Shown in pieces: positions 33,109-44,421 of a stretch of DNA of 64,000 bases. The stretch comes from Erythroxylum novogranatense (Eukaryota > Streptophyta > Magnoliopsida > Malpighiales > Erythroxylaceae). Numbering within the stretch: position 1 is the stretch's first letter; the number at the start of each line of letters is the position of its first letter. Made by a program: the position numbers and the translations under genes. A model generated the notes under the pieces. That model saw only the letters and a list, made by a program, of their open reading frames with translations, was not told the origin of the DNA and ran no database searches. The stretch lies in the NCBI GenBank assembly GCA_029891385.1, contig CM057232.1, forward strand, positions 65,595,824-65,659,823, read 5' to 3'.

Positions 33109-35501
33109 TGTTGGACCCCGTTTTCGGAGCCTAACATCAGACATGGAAGTGCGGTGCGTGGTGCGTGAGGTGAAACATAAAAGTTAAAAGAAGAAAGAAC
33201 TCCCTCGGAAGCACAAGCGGACGTCGCCGCGGTGAGACCTCTAGGAAGCTAGGCCGCAGCGAGCAATTGAGCCCTCGCCGTGGCGAGCGAAAGAATCCTC
33301 GCCGCAGCGAGCAAAGCAACACTCGCCGCGGTGAACTCGCGCATGCAGCTCCGCCGCTGCGAGCATACGGCCTCGTCGCGGCGAACGCCTCATTCGGCCC
33401 ACAGAAAACCTACCTGAAACTTTCTCTCATTTTATTTAATCAATCCAACCCAAAACTCAACAAGATACACTCAAGCAAACTCTAAATGATTCAATGCAAA
33501 AGATTTGGAACAAAAACATCCATATCTCATTGATAACCAAGAGATGAGTTTTACAAAGCTTTAATAACATTTCAAACCAAATTACAAACTTTGAGTTCAA
33601 GTTTCAAAAGTACAAAAATACACTTGAACTATTCGAGCTCGAAATGAAACTAAAGCCTTGTCTTCCAAAAGTACATCTTAAAAATACACAAACATAATAA
33701 ATCGGAGTGATGCTATAACCCTTGACTTACTCGGTCTCTTGCTTGTCACCTGAATGGGGAGGGTAAAGGGGGTGAGCTATAAAGCTCGTAGGAACACATT
33801 TATAATACAGAAATAAGCAAACATATTTAAAAGATAACTCATTGCCGTGGTACACTTTGAGATCATAGTAATTGAGCATGTGAGAGTCATCAACTCGAAA
33901 TGCTTGGTTTATAACAATTCATGAATAGAATTCAAAACATGAATGCATGAAACATGATAACAAATCATCAACACATAAGCATAGCATAATGGTTTGGGTT
34001 AGTCCGGGTTCATGACGCACTACACATTCCCATCAAGATGGTCCTGTGTCGTCGTAGTTTCTTGAAGGAGTCCTTGTGGGGAGCTCCGTGCCACTAGCGG
34101 GCAGGCGGGAGAAGCCTTTTCATGAGTCAACGTGCACGTGACAGTTCTTGAGGAACTATCACAAACCCACATAACATGCATGATTCAAAGTCTTGTAAAC
34201 TCGATTTGCCAAACTGGCACTTGCTTGTAAACTTGCTTTTCATACATTTCGGAAAACATGATTTCATGAGCATGAATTCTTGAAAAGAGAAAACCCTTTT
34301 TAAACCTTTTTATTAATCATGAGTGCAAATCATATAGCAAACATATAATCATATCACAATAGCAATTAAGGCAAAATTGATGATGCAAATTTTAAATCAT
34401 TAAATCTTTCTTGATTTGAACAAAACAATGAGTAACTTATTTACTCTATTATAAACATGTACCCACCTTGAGTTCCTTGCTTATACTTGCTTAGGAATGC
34501 CTTTCCTCTTGATCCTCCTGCTCCTCTTGCCTCACTTGATTTCCTTAACCAAACAACCAAATTTCCAATCAATTTGGTGTAGAAATCGGAAGGTCATACT
34601 TTAACAATTCAAACTATAACTAAAGCTGAAACAAAAATTCTATGCTCAAATTCCATCCAAAATTAAAGAATCTTAGAGACTGATTCAGAACTTCATCTTT
34701 TCACAAAACTTGTATCCCTATGTCTCTAGTTTACAACACATCAAAAATTACTTCATTTGGACATCTACAGCAAAAGTTATGCCCAAAATACCAAAGCATG
34801 TCGCCATGAGAAATTGGCAGCTGCCATGGCAAGCAGGCATGACGTCTGAAGGTAAAAACTTCCCGAAACTTAATTTTTCCACTTTATTCAACCATAAACC
34901 TTCCATCTTTCAAATATAACACATCTAAACCCTAAATCATGTCTTATACTTCATTTCTAAGCTCATTCTAACCTAAAATCATTAACAAACACAACAAGAT
35001 CATCAACCCTAAGAGATTTAACCATTTTTCATAAACCACTCAACCACCATTTTCCTACACATGCTAAGCTATATTAGGGTTTCATCCAACCCAAACAAGA
35101 AGGAAAAGAGCTTAACTTACTTGATGATGCTTTGATTTCTTCCAAATTCTTCAAGGATTGCTAAACCCCACTTTTCTTCTTCCCTTTTTCTCTTCCACTC
35201 TCCCTCTTTCTCTCCTCACTTTCCACTCTTTCTTCTTGTAATTCTATCACTTAAGCATAAATGGAATGGACAAGGACCATTTTTCCCCTCCATGTAATGC
35301 TTTAGCCTCTCAACCCTAAGTGATCTTCTCATATTGCCCTTACACATTTTTACTCTTTCATTTCCACTTACACCATACTATACTCAAATTAATTTTAATT
35401 TTTCCATTAATACTTCCAATTCAATCAAACTAAACAATAAATCATACAATCAACACAATTCATACTTAATAACATCAATTAAAGAAATCTGGGGCCCAAC
35501 A
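33109..35501 (-). mobile_element. Solo LTR of the chromovirus family (2393 bp)
   Basis: It begins TGTTGGACCCCG and ends CTGGGGCCCAACA. It matches the reverse complement of the LTR at 4018-6382 along its length, including the segment beside the polypurine tract (GTTATTAAGTATGAA) and the GGTGAGCTATAAAGCTCG segment. No interior or second LTR is present, so it is a solo LTR left by LTR-LTR recombination. Its right edge has the AGTCA duplicate but its left edge does not; the matching AGTCA is 501 bp further left, beyond the tRNA-derived units. Confidence 0.88.
33200..33395. repeat. CG-rich palindrome island in the solo LTR
   Basis: About seven imperfect copies of CTCGCCGCGGCGAGC, for example CTCGCCGTGGCGAG at 33274-33287. 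The block is strongly GC-rich in an AT-rich LTR, and absent from the homologous part of the LTR at 4018-6382. Confidence 0.85.
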
Positions 35502-36214
35502 AGTCATCAACGTCATTTGTTATAATCAGTCAACTTGGGGATCAAGAAGCTATGATTAATCAAAGGTTGACATGTACCATGCCTTGTGATTAATCTTGAT
35601 ATCGTGTTACAAAAGGACTGATCTTATAACCATGGTTACAAGTTAAATTGGATTATCGATCCTCATTTGATTTGGGTAGTCATAATGTCTTGCTAGAGGC
35701 CACTTATGACTTATGGGCCTTGAAGTGTGGTAAAGCCCATTGCTAACATCAAATGAGCCTACAGGGTTGCACACAAAGAGTGATGTGATCTGGGATTATT
35801 CTCTTGGGCCTAATTTATTAGGTATTGAATAAATATATATAGATATATTTATTGGGCTAGATTGAATTAAGTTGTCGGGCTTTTATTATATGAGATATAA
35901 TGGGTCGAAACTTATTGGGGCCTCAATGGGATTAGGGTTTCTCTATAAATAGAGAAGCTTAGGTCTCATTAGATAGAAGACACAATTGTCATGAACCCTA
36001 GCCACCATCCAAGAGGAAAATCGTGCGACGTTTGGAAAGAGTTTCAGGACATGCTAGCACACCACAACCGCATCCCGGATCGTACATACTCGTGTGGATA
36101 CCAGTAGAGGGCATTCGCGTTTGCAGTGTCTTGGTATTTTCGATTATACATCATGTTGTTGTATGGTCTTTTCCGTAGTGTATTGTGAATACTCAGACCG
36201 TACGCGATCCAACA

Positions 36215-36219
36215 CCATG
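36215..36219. other. Right target-site duplication of C2 (CCATG)
   Basis: Second copy of the duplication at 13798-13802. The C1 frame continues from here. Confidence 0.95.
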
Positions 36220-38158
36220 AGCATATATTCCCTTACAACCAAACAACAACCCAACCTAACCTTCCCCTTTTTAAACCCACACCCATTCCTTCTAACTCCA
36301 CCACTTCACCAGGCCCAAGTCACCTAAAACCTACCCTCACCAAGCCTATTATACCAGATCCACCAACCCTTCTAGAACCCACCAATCCCTTATCTCCTTC
36401 TTCCTCCCACCTACCACCGTCGCCTACCTCACCTCCCTCACTGCCATTCCCTACTCGATTTAGCACTAGACCACGACACCCTCCATCTTACCTGGACGAC
36501 TATGTCACCGATCTCCCGATTGTGTCCCTTACCGCCACCACTCCTGACCAGTCCATCGACTCCACCAAGCTCACTTTCTCCAAAACTCATTCTACCTTTC
36601 TGGCTAATCTCTCCACTGCCCATGAACCTCTTTCATACGATATAGCTAAACATGACTCATTATAGATTAAGTCTATGTAGGTGGAGTTCGAAGCACTCGA
36701 AAATAACGCAACATGGATTCCCGCAACCTTACCTCCCAGTAAGACCCCTCTCTCAACGAAATGGGTTTACCTCATCAAACGCAACACCGATGGCTCCATT
36801 TCCCACTGCAAATCGCGCCTTGTGGTGAAAGGTTTTAAGCAAACAGTTGGGGTTGATTACTTCGATGTCTTGTCTCCAGTTGCTAAGATTACCACTATCC
36901 ACACCGTTCTTGCCATCGCCACCGCCAACATGTGGCCCGTCCACCACTGCGACATCAACAATGTTTATTTACACAGCCACATCGACGAGGAACTTTACAT
37001 CACCCCTCCTCAAGGGTACACCAAAATGCAGCCAGGAGAGGTTCTTTGATTACACAAATCCCTTTACGGCCTCAAACAAGCAGGGCGACAGTGGAACAAG
37101 ACCTTCACTTCCACTCTCACGCACTTCAGCTTCACTCAGATGGAATCTGATCACTGCCTGTTCACTAAAGGTACCGATACTCACTTCGTCGCTTTAGTCA
37201 TCTACATTGATGATGTTTTAGTTCTCAGTCCTTCAGAAGCACTCATCCGTGATGTTAAGTGTTTTCTAAATAGCACATGCACCATTAAGGACATGGGCCT
37301 AAAGAAATACTTTATTGGAGTGGAAATTGCTCGTTCTCGCACTGGCATGCTCCTCTCTCAGCAGAACTACATCAGTGACATTTTGGCTACCACCAACTTA
37401 ACCGACCTGAAGCCCACTGATTTTCCCCTTCCTCCCAACACCAAACTTGACCTTGATGATAGCCCCCTCTTGACTAATCCTGAAAAATACCGCTGTATTG
37501 TTGGCCAACTCCTCTACCTAAACTTTACCCATCCCGACATTGCTTTCGCTACTAAACAACTCAGCTAATTCACCGCTTTCCCACGAGATTCTCATTAGAC
37601 CGCTCTATTACATCTCCTTCGATACTCATCCCGAACCATCCCCAAAGCCTTGGTTTACTCAGTCACCACTACCCCTTCCTTACATGACTTCTCTGACGCG
37701 GATTGGGCCGGTTGTAAATTCACCCGCAAATCGCTCACTGGCTTCTGTGTCTTTTTCGACTCCTCCCTCATCTCATGGAAAACCAAGAAGCAAGCCACCT
37801 TCAGCCGCTCCTCCGCTGAAGCTGAATATCGCAGCATGGCCAGCACCCTCTGCGAACTTAAATGGCTCAGCTTCATTCTTTGCGACTTCCAGCTTCATCT
37901 TCCACTCCCTATTCCTCTCCATTGTGACAACATGGTTGCCGTGCACATTTCTACCAACCCTATGTTTCATGAATGCACCAAACACCTCGATATCAACTGC
38001 CATCTCGTTCGCAACACTGTCTGCGACGGTTTTCTTCACACCACGCACTTATCTTCCCAATATCAACTCGTTGATGCCTTCACCAAAGCACTTCCCCAGC
38101 ACATCCTTTCTGCCATCCTTGTCAAGTTGGGGCTCCTCACCTTCCAACTTGAGGAGGG
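36220..38158 (+). pseudogene. Copia C1 reverse transcriptase-RNase H
   Basis: After a proline/threonine-rich linker (about 36220-36660), RT starts near 36681. It has ATWIPATLPPSKTPLSTKWV, CKSRLVVKGFKQ, the motif A aspartate in HHCDINNVYLH, PPQGY, then a TGA at 37047-37049. The frame continues with KSLYGLKQAGRQWNK and the catalytic box YIDDVLVLS at about 37205-37231. RNase H follows after another break at 37566, with DFSDADWAGC, RSSAEAEYRSMA, HCDNMVAVHIS and DAFTKALP, ending LEEGL at 38165. Catalytic acids are retained, but the frame has at least three breaks. Confidence 0.92.
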
Positions 38159-38160
38159 GT

Positions 38161-38427
38161 TGTAGAATCCACGACTGTAGCCAGCAGGTACCACCACACA
38201 GTAACGCAGCCACCTACAGGCACCACCAACTCACCAACCGTACACTGCACACTGCATTCTCTGTTATGTCGGCTATAGCAAGTTTGTTATGTATAGCTTT
38301 TGCTTTTATTACAGTTTTTGTTTTTATTCATTGGTTGTATGCTCTGTATATAAGCACCACAGTATGAACGAAACGAGTAAGAGAAAAAGTTTTCTCTTCC
38401 ACAAACTCTTTGTCTTAATTACTTACA
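38161..38427 (+). mobile_element. 3' LTR of Copia C1 (267 bp)
   Basis: It starts TGTAGAATCC straight after a GAGGAGGGGT polypurine tract and ends AATTACTTACA, so the termini are TGTA/TACA. A TATATAAG box is at 38347-38354. Such a short LTR fits the Ale/Retrofit lineage. The following TCTAT (38428-38432) should be the target duplicate; its partner is outside the window. Confidence 0.82.
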
Positions 38428-39104
38428 TCTATGACCTTCAAGAGACCATAAAATTGAGGCGATATGGTTGGACCTTTTAGCTAATGACATTTGCCTATAA
38501 GGCTGAAGTTTAACAAATATTATGCACCTTATATTGAACTCCCTCTTAATTTGTTTCTTATTCACCTGTTGACACATTCTTTCTTGAGCTCTTTGTAGAC
38601 GAAACTTGATTATCTGCATAGTTGTCTCTCTATCTTGCACAAGGTTATTGGAGTCTTTGGCTAGATAAGGGATACATATTAGAGGTGGGTAGCCATATAA
38701 AACTTTTAAAGGAGCGGTGTTGAATGGGGAGTGGTCTTTTGTGTTGTGCCACCACTCTACTAAAGGAAGCCATGTAAACCACTTGCTAGGAAAATCACCT
38801 ATCATACATCTAAGGTAGGTTTCCAAGGAGCGATTGAGTTCACTTTAAGGGTGATAGATAAAGGAGAAGTAAAGTCGTACGCTTCGTAGTTCATAGAAAT
38901 CTTGCTAGAATTGGCACAAGGTTGTGGTCACTCGCAATGTTCTTGCGCATGCCATAGAATTTGAATACGTTATGAAGTATTGGTCACTACCTCTATTGAA
39001 TATGGGTGTTTCAAAGCCAAGAAATGTGAGTACATACTAAACCTGTCGATTACTGTTATGGTCACTTTGTAATAATTGAGATGGGAAGGTCCTCAATTAA
39101 GATG
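38428..39104 (-). pseudogene. Gypsy integrase fragment (element G)
   Basis: On the minus strand the core reads ITVIDRFSMYSHFLALKHP (about 39052-38990), then degraded sequence. The 38826-38419 frame has ETYLRCMIGDFPSKW, WLPLVEWWHNT, PLKVLYGYPP and VKLQPYRQ, followed in a shifted frame by QFYGLLKVID up to the C1 LTR. This is Ty3/gypsy integrase from the core to the C-terminal domain, distinct from the chromovirus at the left. C1 inserted into it at 38427 and the pogo-like element cuts it at 39105. Confidence 0.85.
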
Positions 39105-39106
39105 TA

Positions 39107-39860
39107 CAGTAGAATCTCTTTAAATTGATACTCAGTAAATGAATAAACTCTCTAAGATAATATTTTTCTCCGGTCTCGACTTGGGTCAAAAAATTTAACA
39201 AATTTCGATAAGATAATATATTTTCAAAATACCCCTATATAAATGTAGGGTCCCATTAATATCATAAATTAATAATTATATAAACTTACACAAATATAAC
39301 TAAGACAATTTAGTGAAATATGATTCTAGTGTTGTTTGTATCTTGACTAACTTTTAAATGAAACTTTTCTTCAAGCCACAACTGCAAATCTTTTTTAGTG
39401 CATATCGAATGATCTCTCTTGTACTCACATAATTTTTTGCATATTTAATCCGTTATTTTTTATTTCATGACACCTTTTAGATGATGAGCCATGTTGGGCG
39501 TGATTTTAAGAAATTTTTATCTTGTTTATAAAATATTTTCTATCTCCATCATACGTACATATGTACATTGAATGTTTTTGTAAAAATACAATGAATAATA
39601 CTTAATTATTAAGAAACAATGAACATTATTTATTAGTTTTCATTAATATTATGTACAATGAATCTATGTTTTAAATTCATTCAATTAATATGAAACATGA
39701 ATTTTCTAAGATACAATGCTTTTTATGTAATCAAAATTTAACTTCAATCAATTACAAAATCTCTTTAAATTAATAAATATTAATTTATCGGTTAATTAAT
39801 ATGTCTATAAAATAATAAATATCATGATCCCAACAATATTAATTTATAGAGGTTTTACTA
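39107..39860. mobile_element. Pogo/Emigrant-like non-coding DNA element (754 bp)
   Basis: Its ends are imperfect inverted repeats: CAGTAGAATCTCTTTAAATT on the left and, on the minus strand, TAGTAAAACCTCTATAAATT on the right. TA flanks both ends (39105-39106 and 39861-39862). TA duplication and a CAGTAAAACCTCTATAAATT-type terminus are features I associate with the Emigrant/Lemi1 pogo group. The interior is AT-rich with no transposase. It sits in the integrase of element G. Confidence 0.72.
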
Positions 39861-39862
39861 TA

Positions 39863-40589
39863 TTTAAGGGAGGGCTTTAGCTTGTTTTGTGTTATTAGTC
39901 AACATGTTTTATTGTAATTGGGTTATAACTTAATTATAAAGCCTGAAGCATGTTAGTATTATTTTGTAGCTGTTTTTAGTTTCTATTTGGGATAGGATTT
40001 ATTATGGGGTTAGGTTCTAATCTAATAAGGATTTAATATGATTATGATTCCTAATGACATTAAGGATATGCACTAAAATAGGATTTAATTCAAGTAGTAT
40101 TGGTAGTTAGTGTTTGAATCCTTGTTACACTGATAAAGAACGTTTGTTTAGGACTCTAATTTTCTTTTCCTTTTAGGATTCTAGCTCTTAGGGATTTTAT
40201 GCCTATAAAGGCTATCTTACTATTGTAATTCATGGATCATAAATATAGAAATAAATTTGAATGTTTTTTTTTTTAATTTTTGTGAGAATTTTCTCTTGTT
40301 TCTTTAATAAGAACTTAATATGATCTCTTAAAGGCAATTTATGGGGATTAAAATTCTTATAGTTTTAATTCTAGTCAACAGATTTCATTAAGATCAAAGT
40401 TTTTTTGCTTGATTTGTAGACGATCCTAGGGTTCTAATTCCTTATTGTTCGGGTTTTAGATGGTTTTCATCCTAAGGTTTGCACTATTCGAGTTTTAAGT
40501 GTTTGGTTCTTTTCTTCTTATTTTGTGATTGTGTCATTCATCATCTGTTTATCCAATTCTTTCTACATTCAATTTCTTTCAATTCAACA
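39863..40589. other. Unassigned AT-rich stretch, possible LTR
   Basis: There is no reading frame. A TATA-like CTATAAAGG near 40203 and the boundaries TGTTATTAGTC (39890) and AATTCAACA (40589) would suit a ~700 bp LTR, but no primer site, polypurine tract or matching target duplication is visible, so I do not assign it. Confidence 0.3.
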
Positions 40590-40701
40590 TTCACTATTTT
40601 AAAAATTGAAAGAAAATTTCATTAACAATAGCAAAGCCATTTGAACATTATAATGAGTTCACCCAAAGGTTGCTTTTAGCAATTTATATAATTAGAAGGG
40701 A
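40590..40701 (-). mobile_element. 3' end of an L1-type LINE, split off by Copia F
   Basis: On the minus strand the stretch ends TTTGCTATTGTTAATGAAAT, a sequence I know from the ends of plant L1 elements. It is the continuation of the LINE at 60837-62539; the CATAT duplicate of Copia F marks the join. Confidence 0.6.
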
Positions 40702-40706
40702 CATAT
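40702..40706. other. Left target-site duplication of Copia F (CATAT)
   Basis: CATAT occurs here directly before TGTTAG and at 60832-60836 directly after CCTACA. Confidence 0.88.
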
Positions 40707-41955
40707 TGTTAGAGTAGTGCCCTAAAGGCAATCGCCTTTAGTGCGTTTTGTACAAAGTTGTGTACATACTTTATGACAAAATAAAGAAAGGCATATTTCA
40801 TTGATTTGATGTTCATTATTGATGAATGGATATTGATCTATAAGCAAATTAATGAAGTCCATGGTACATGACATAGCATGAAGGAAATTATGATGTGATC
40901 ATACTAATGAGATTACTATTATGTGCAATTATGTCAGTATCTAAATTATCCCTAGTCATAGGATTACTGAAACTGGACATCGGTAATCCGGAGAGACTAG
41001 CACATCTCAAGCTCCTTGAGTTGATCAAGCAGTGGATCTCAAAAATTGTAAATATGAGATGTTTAGGGTTGAGATGTGAATGCTTACTAGAGGTAGTAAG
41101 TACATTGGATGACTTGCTATGAGATCATCACATGGATGTCCTATTCTAATGTCAGTGATAATCTCATCATAGCAATGGTGCAAATATCCTTAGACTTGAG
41201 GTACTCAAGGATATCTTGGATACTGATTCTGTGCTTTGACTCTATTCCTTGTTGCATTACTTAGGTCGCTCATAGGGTGGTGATTAGGTACAACTTGAGG
41301 TATTCGAAGGTAATTGAGTAGCCAATAAAGGATTCACCACTTCTGTGATAGCAGAAGATGATACCCATGGCCTCTTGTCAGCGTCATTACTTAGAAATCT
41401 CTGGCCGGAGTTCATATGTCATGAAGAGTGTCTTCAATGACATATAAAGTAATGAGTCCCAGGCGAGAACTGATATCACTTGGACTAGAGTTGACGTAGT
41501 CAGTCTAGTAAGAGTTGACACTTTGCCCATACTCATAACCAAGTGGGGTATAGCATGGTGAAAGGACGAATTGCACAGTAATTGTCTATGGAAAGGTTCG
41601 TGGATATGGTCCGTGATGAATATAGGTTCATTCGTCAAACCATTACTTTTCGGTCAATTGGGGGTTATGATGTGTTGCTAGATACCGCTCATGACTTGCT
41701 CGATTAAGTGTTAATCTAAGTGGTCAACATAACAGGAACCTAATGGGTCACACGCATAAGAGTGACTCGGAGAATTAAGTAAAATAGTTTTGGACAGAGA
41801 TCCAATATATGGAGAGCAATAGGATTAAATGGATCCTGATGAGATCGAGATATGTCCCATGAGATCGCGACATCGATATTCTTTGAAAGCAGTCTTGGTA
41901 TTTTTCCATAATGGGGACCCTAGGGACCTAACCAGTGTGGACTGGACCACTTGAC

Positions 41956-41957
<2 letters not shown>

Positions 41958-42027
<70 letters not shown>
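41958..42027. repeat. (TA)n microsatellite
   Basis: About 70 bp of uninterrupted TA inside the Copia F LTR. Confidence 0.97.
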
Positions 42028-42029
<2 letters not shown>

Positions 42030-42064
42030 TTTACGTGGAAGGAGAAGAAGGAGGCTTATCTTAA

Positions 42065-42065
42065 C

Positions 42066-42117
<52 letters not shown>
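42065..42117. repeat. (AT)n(GT)n compound microsatellite
   Basis: About 18 bp of AT followed by about 35 bp of GT, 40 bp after the first microsatellite. Confidence 0.97.
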
Positions 42118-42118
<1 letters not shown>

Positions 42119-42571
42119 CTAACGTGGAAAGCTAGTCCACTTTGCATTTAATGTGTCTTTAATTAGTTAAAGACAAATGGAAAAAGTAGAAGGAAGGGAT
42201 GATGATCGTTGGGTTTAAGAAAGGGTTTCTAAAATCCTAAGCCTTTAACAAGCTCTTCATCATCTTCATCTTTCATCAAGGCATTATCTTTTTCTTCTCC
42301 AAGTTTCATCGTTTCTCCTTGAGCTCTCCAAGAATAAGGTAAGAGCTAGCACTCTTTCCCTTGTTCTGGCTATTCCTGGGTCAAAGGGTTTGCCCCGGTT
42401 AGGTTCTCCGATCTCTGCGTGGATACCGTTAGAGACGGTCTCTTTTGGTCGTTATGGTTTGACATTGTTATATAGACACATGGATCCTGGCTTTCGGGAA
42501 GGTCTCGGAATAAAAATTTTTGTTTTTCTGCACCGTGTACATGTGATGTACACACCGGGATTTTCCTACAG

Positions 42572-42583
42572 TGGTATCAGAGC
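42572..42583 (+). other. Primer binding site of Copia F
   Basis: TGGTATCAGAGC, the initiator-Met type, one base after the LTR. Confidence 0.93.
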
Positions 42584-44421
42584 CACTTGTGTCGTATATA
42601 ACGAAGAAATCATAACAAGGTTGGAGCTGCCTATTGGTTGTGACGATGATGCATGTTGACTGTGTTAAATTCGAAATCAGTATAGAAATCTTGTTTTCTA
42701 AATTTTCTTGCCCAGATGTGCTCATAAGATGTTTTTAAATATTTCTGTGGAAGGAAGGAATTTATCAATGTGATTTGATATGGTTTTGCTAATTTATTCC
42801 CTAATGTTCTGGTTGCTGTGTTTATGTACATTCCGTGAATAGACATGCTTGTAAATTCGAGAATAAATTATAGAAAAACAATTTTCAGATTTTCTTTCAC
42901 CGACATGTCTCTAAGATGTTTATGAATGTCTATGAGGATGGAAAAATGTTTTCAAGGTGATTTACTATTTTTTTGAGAATTTATTGTGTGCTGATGGGAA
43001 TAACTGTGTTGAGGAACACAGATTCTACATTGTCTTTGTTGCTGAGGTTGGATGAGTTTTTGTTGGAAATAAATCCTGAAAAAATTCATGGAGCATTTTG
43101 TGAAAATTTTGTAACCTCTGTAATTTTCTCAGAATTTATTGAAATTTTTTCAATGAGTTTTTCAAGCAAAAGACAGAGCATGGCAGTTTTGAGAAAGTTG
43201 CTGGAGCTGTTTTGTTTGGAGTGATTGATTGTGTATTTTTCGATTCCAATGCCTTGGATCATTTTTAATGTGATTAAAAATATGTTACATTGATTTTGTA
43301 TGCTTTCCAAACTGAATTTCTTGAAATTGGGTTTCCAAAAATTTTCGGATGTCAAATATGTCTCATTAGCGTCTCGTTAGTATATTTCCTTGTCTTGATT
43401 GTTTTGGCCGTCACCAATTTAGTGACCAGTGCCGAAGTAGTCTTGATAAAGTGTAGACTACCTAGAAATACTTAGGAAGATTATTTGGTATTCGCAAAAT
43501 TATTTGGAAATCTAAGAGATTAATAGTGTATTCATCAATTTCAAGTTTTTCGTATATAGTATGATTATACATGGTAAGCATGCTACAATGAAAGTGTTTC
43601 ATTGGTACATCAAAGTAAAGTATATTACACTTGGTATTGTGAATTGGAACTGCACGGATTGAGAAATTAGCCGATTAGAAAGCATTTCCACATATATAAG
43701 TCAACTTACACATGCATAAGTCGACTTGTTCGTGCACATAAATCGACTTGCACAATGGTATAAGTCAACTTGTACGTGCACAGTATCAAAAGTCGACTTG
43801 CACAATGGTATAAGTCGACTTGTACGTACACAGTAGAATAAGTCGACTTACACATGCATAAGTCGACTTACAACATGCTTAGGTGGGATGATGGATGATT
43901 AGGTATAGACTGAATGTGATTGATGAAATGCCCTAAATCATTCCATATAGTCATGGTGACTATAATCCTACAGCTTGGAAGATGAGACCAGAGCTTGAAA
44001 TCCCTCACACAAAATATGAAAACTAACGCCTTCCATTAATATGGGGAGAACCAGAGTTCTTATAGAGTTTGGGTTGTTGGGTAAACCCAAGCTCACTCTA
44101 TACGGATATGTTCGAACCATGCAAATAAGATTTTCGGATTAATGGGTCGGTTTTCACTAGAAGCGTCGATTTGTTGAGTAAACTCAAGGTTAACGTAGAC
44201 AGAGGCGAAATTGGGTAGTGTACATCAGATGTACGTGCATCAAGAGTTGATAACCCAATATGTGTGCATACATCACGAGTTGATAGCTCTAGTCGATAAT
44301 TGCACCTGTGATGTAACTGGTATGAACGATACCTGCCGATTGATCTAAGGTGGCTTGTTGGGTAAACCCAAGGTCATTTTAGTAATGTCGGCTATCTATG
44401 ATGCAATTGGTATGACAGATA
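42584..44421 (+). other. Leader of Copia F up to LARD B
   Basis: There is no gag motif. Two diverged copies of a ~180 bp block (around 42690 and 42880) repeat TTTCTT...GATGT...AAGATGTTT. The AAGTCGACTT array is at 43698-43869. Further on, a hairpin-forming TTGTTGGGTAAACCCAAG occurs with variants three times (about 44067, 44173, 44358). LARD B starts at 44422; AGATA (44417-44421) is its probable target site, whose partner has been lost. Confidence 0.75.
43698..43869. repeat. Array of the palindrome AAGTCGACTT (8 copies)
   Basis: Copies start at 43698, 43718, 43740, 43762, 43790, 43812, 43840 and 43860. Five are exact and three have one change. Spacing is about 20-28 bp. The spacers share CACAATGGTAT or TGTACGTGCACA. 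Confidence 0.93.

Larger units (their letters stand above)
31947..36214 (+). mobile_element. 3' LTR of Copia C2, interrupted
   Basis: It starts TATTAGTAGTG (the expected terminal TG has become TA) and ends GATCCAACA at 36214, followed by the right CCATG duplicate. Discounting the 2894 bp insertion at 32608-35501 and its extra 5 bp, the LTR is about 1369 bp. That is 56 bp shorter than the 5' copy, mostly because of one missing segment near 36135. A TATAAATA box is at 35944-35951. Confidence 0.94.
40707..42570 (+). mobile_element. 5' LTR of Copia F (1864 bp)
   Basis: It starts TGTTAGAGTAGTGCC and ends TTTTCCTACA directly before a primer site. Two microsatellites lie inside. The last ~140 bp recur at about 60690-60831. 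No coding sequence is seen. Confidence 0.9.

Noticed and set aside
37540..38367. A 275-residue frame rich in serine and proline overlapping Copia C1 RNase H.
   Set aside because: It is the shifted frame over the RNase H coding sequence; the 37650-38165 frame carries the recognisable motifs.
39863..40589. A solo LTR of about 700 bp (TGTTATTAGTC to AATTCAACA).
   Set aside because: No matching 5 bp target duplication (TTTTG against TTCAC) and no second copy in the window; kept only as an unassigned region.
41935..42135. An ORF of repeated Tyr-Ile and Cys-Val residues.
   Set aside because: It is translation of the TA and GT microsatellites.
43698..43869. Palindromic repeats with spacers, CRISPR-like at first sight.
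   Set aside because: Spacers are repeated and shared rather than unique, and the context is a Copia leader in a plant genome.
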